In this document: in pieces, positions 18,224-20,093 of the stretch
How positions within the stretch are numbered: position 1 is the first letter of the stretch
Layout: every line of letters begins with the position of its first letter
Assembly (NCBI GenBank): GCA_034698045.1
Contig: JAQGAU010001287.1
Span: forward strand, 1 to 20,093
Source of the DNA: Paramacrobiotus richtersi
Lineage: Eukaryota > Tardigrada > Eutardigrada > Parachela > Macrobiotidae
Direction of reading: 5' to 3'
Length of the DNA stretch: 20,093 bases
Notes under the pieces: model-generated
Told to the model about the DNA's origin: nothing
Database searches by the model: none
The model's input: only the letters and a program-made list of their open reading frames with translations
Translations under genes and position numbers: made by a program

Positions 18224-19588
18224 TTACCAGGAGGAATTTCCGGCAGAAACCGACGCATCAACTTTCGTGGAAATATCACGGTCAAAATTGAACGTATGAT
18301 CAAGAGTATCTGCCGCCAAGAAGAACCCGAATGGCGGAAACAACAGCGGCCTAAAGTGCGATGAAATTTCACTGACTGCCATGGAAAATCAATGTGGAAG
18401 CTTTTTACCCCGTAAAAATCATGTTGAACCTGTCGTGGCAATGCCCAGTGAAATCGCTGTAAAACGTGAATGATTATGGTCAGTTTCCCGAAGCTTTTCC
18501 GAAAATTCTGCTGAAAATGATTATTTAAATTTAATGCGAAGTAGTTACATTTTTGGTTGAGTTTCGCAATGCCCAAGATCTCAAATACTTTCCACAATTT
18601 TTTTAAAAAATATTTTATATGAAAATATTTTTTTATTAAATAAATTTTTATATAATTGAAATACGTAACGTTTCGAAACATGCAGCTGTCCTGTTCGCAA
18701 ACGCGGTTTAATTGAGATGAATAAAATATTTCATTTAAATATGTACTAAAATAAATATAAACTTTTTATATAAAAATTAAACATATTTTAAATTAAAATC
18801 TTCCTCCTACCTGCAAGTTTTTTGAAAAAGTACCATTCAAAAATAATTAGGAATGAAAAAATAGAATTTCAAGTCGGAAAAAAACAAGTACAAGAATTAA
18901 CAATAATTAGTATCATCCGGCAGTTTGTAACAATACCATTTACCCGTCTGGGTCCAGATTGTACGATGGAAACGCCGCACAGCCGGTCAACCAATCTCGG
19001 ATAATCGCCGGCGCTCAAGAACCACGCAAAACTGAGAAAGTCCGCTCCGGAAACAATCGTCTGCACCAACGGACGGGAATACAATCGCCACTGAAAATAA
19101 GATGGCATTTCCATCATTATCTGCGGTAAAAACGCGTGTATATCCAATAAATTTAAAAGTGATCGAACACATTTAAATAGAACAATACATACACATAAAA
19201 TAACAATAAAATTAATACAAAAACAAGTATATATAACATTAATAAAAAATATTATGATAGAATAATTATACAACCATAATATAAAAAATACAATACTCCA
19301 GGTACAATAATAAAAAACATTATTTCGAATACATTTAAAACTGACCAAAATCTGGAAAATTAACTAAAACTTTGAAAACCCAAAAAAACCAACGACAATC
19401 CTGTTGAAGCGTTTACTCACAACAACTGGCCAACAACGCTCCAGCCACGAACGCACCGCTGGCAGATAGATCTTCAGGACCAAATATAACACCTTGCGGG
19501 CTAGTGGTAAGCTTTTCCCGTTCCTCTGCAGTAAATAAAGTTGCTACTGTTCCAGCGCAACGGTTGTATTGTATCGGATCAGAGGAAT
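18224..19588 (-). CDS. KCNMA1-like: Second Slo/BK-like gene, RCK2 C-terminal part (partial)
   Basis: Four - strand exon candidates follow the BK RCK2 order. Exon 19588-19421 has GVIFGPEDLSASGAFVAG then ALLASC, like BK 'LTQPFACGTAFAVSVLDSL', and donor GTGAGT. Exon 19120-18944 covers the 'NDNILTLIRTLVTGG...DRCRV' region. Exon 18456-18409 has DFTGHCHDRFNMIFTG, like 'GDLFCKALKTYNMLCFG'. Exon 18350-18224 has PLLFPPFGFFLAAD...FNFD, like 'TNPPYEFELVPTD...QFD', then a stop. No calcium-bowl Asp run is present. In 19120-18944, the frame entered by phase gives CYNDGNAILF but stops at 18987, while another frame continues to the donor, so either an indel or a missed intron exists. It may be a pseudogene. 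The N-terminal part would lie beyond 20093. Confidence 0.55.
18490..18940 (-). other. AT-rich intron of the second channel-like gene
   Basis: Runs of A and T with very low GC separate two exon candidates. Exon phases on either side do not match directly, so a small exon may be hidden here. Confidence 0.4.
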
Positions 19589-20093
19589 CTGGAAAACGAT
19601 AATTTCAACTGTAAAAGTGCTGCGAAAAGCAGGCAAAAACTTGGTCAGAAATTTATTTAAAAATACAAATGTTTTTTTTACGAAATTTCCAAAATATGCT
19701 CGTTTCGATAACAACGGTTGAATGAAAAATTAAAAGAATTATACAGTATAAAATTTAACAATACATTTTTATTCATGTTGCAAACTTGTGAAACGGTATA
19801 CTTATAAAAACGCGTCATTTTTTCTTTACAGGATAGCGTGTTGTAGTGTAGTATTGCGTTTTATCACAAGTTGGCAGATCCGCCAAAACGCAGGCCATTG
19901 CACTACGATTCAGCACAGATGCATTTGTACACTGCAGTGCCAGTTATCGGTCGAATTTGTTCTGTCTGTTCGGTCGAATTTAAACAAATCTGGTATTATT
20001 TTAGCGACAGTTTTATTTGTCGGCGCTACCTGTCTCCACCTTCGGAAACCTCCTGGAGGATTCTCACCTAAGGATCGCAGTTGCTCTACGGTT
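19589..20093. other. AT-rich intron and unresolved right edge
   Basis: 19589-19800 is AT-rich and fits an intron of the - strand gene, ending in the acceptor TCGTTTTCCAG. From 20093 down to about 19910 the - strand has one open frame of about 60 codons, with QLRSLGENPPGGF near its start. It could be an upstream exon, but its donor phase does not fit the next exon, so I leave it unassigned. Confidence 0.35.

Noticed and set aside
18130..18230. RING-finger-like pattern on the - strand (CPVC, 11 residues, C.H..CYWC), with spacing as in RNF146.
   Set aside because: Only the first six zinc ligands are present. The frame stops within a few residues, no following exon supplies the last Cys pair or a WWE domain, and the DNA overlaps the end of the - strand Slo-like gene.
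19910..20093. S6-like IIPDLFKF on the - strand as an upstream pore exon of the second channel gene.
   Set aside because: There is no room for RCK1 between it and the RCK2 exons, and the donor phase does not match.
1..20093. CRISPR arrays, bacterial operons or rRNA genes.
   Set aside because: No regularly spaced direct repeats, Shine-Dalgarno-led gene runs or rRNA-like sequence were seen. The window is eukaryotic in structure.

Overview
This window looks like nuclear DNA from an animal, probably an invertebrate; I cannot name the species. The evidence is spliced genes with GT-AG introns (mostly about 45-130 bp, a few of 0.5-3 kb), an ion-channel family typical of animals, and decayed non-LTR retrotransposon pieces. 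There are no bacterial operons, ribosome binding sites or tRNA clusters.

The main content is a multi-exon + strand gene from about 6207 to 15546. Its exons align, in order, with the whole Slo1/BK (KCNMA) channel architecture: S0, S1-S4, S5-pore-S6, RCK1, linker and RCK2. All clear splice phases agree (one linker exon is a guess), giving a model of about 1,040 residues. The protein is very divergent. The K+ selectivity filter is replaced without any length change, two of the three S4 arginines are gone, and the Asp-rich calcium bowl is absent. An intact gene that keeps the fold but has lost the pore signature suggests a pseudo-channel or a repurposed Slo protein.

A second, partial Slo-like gene lies on the - strand (18224 to about 19588, with its 5' part beyond the window). 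Only its RCK2 C-terminal part is visible. It converges on the first gene. Between them are a long fold-back (inverted-repeat) element at 15763-15985 and an unidentified two-exon + strand coding block at 16789-17292.

The left 6 kb is gene-poor. It holds a reverse-transcriptase C-terminal remnant (1-222), an orphan 155-codon - strand ORF (836-1303), and a decayed LINE-like fragment ending in a (TTA)n tail (about 3315-4191). The 2.9-kb last intron of the channel gene carries a tiny truncated LINE insertion flanked by identical 15-bp repeats (14770-14956) and an inverted pair of a short repeat (13411 and 13957). The remaining long stretches show nothing I can support as genes.
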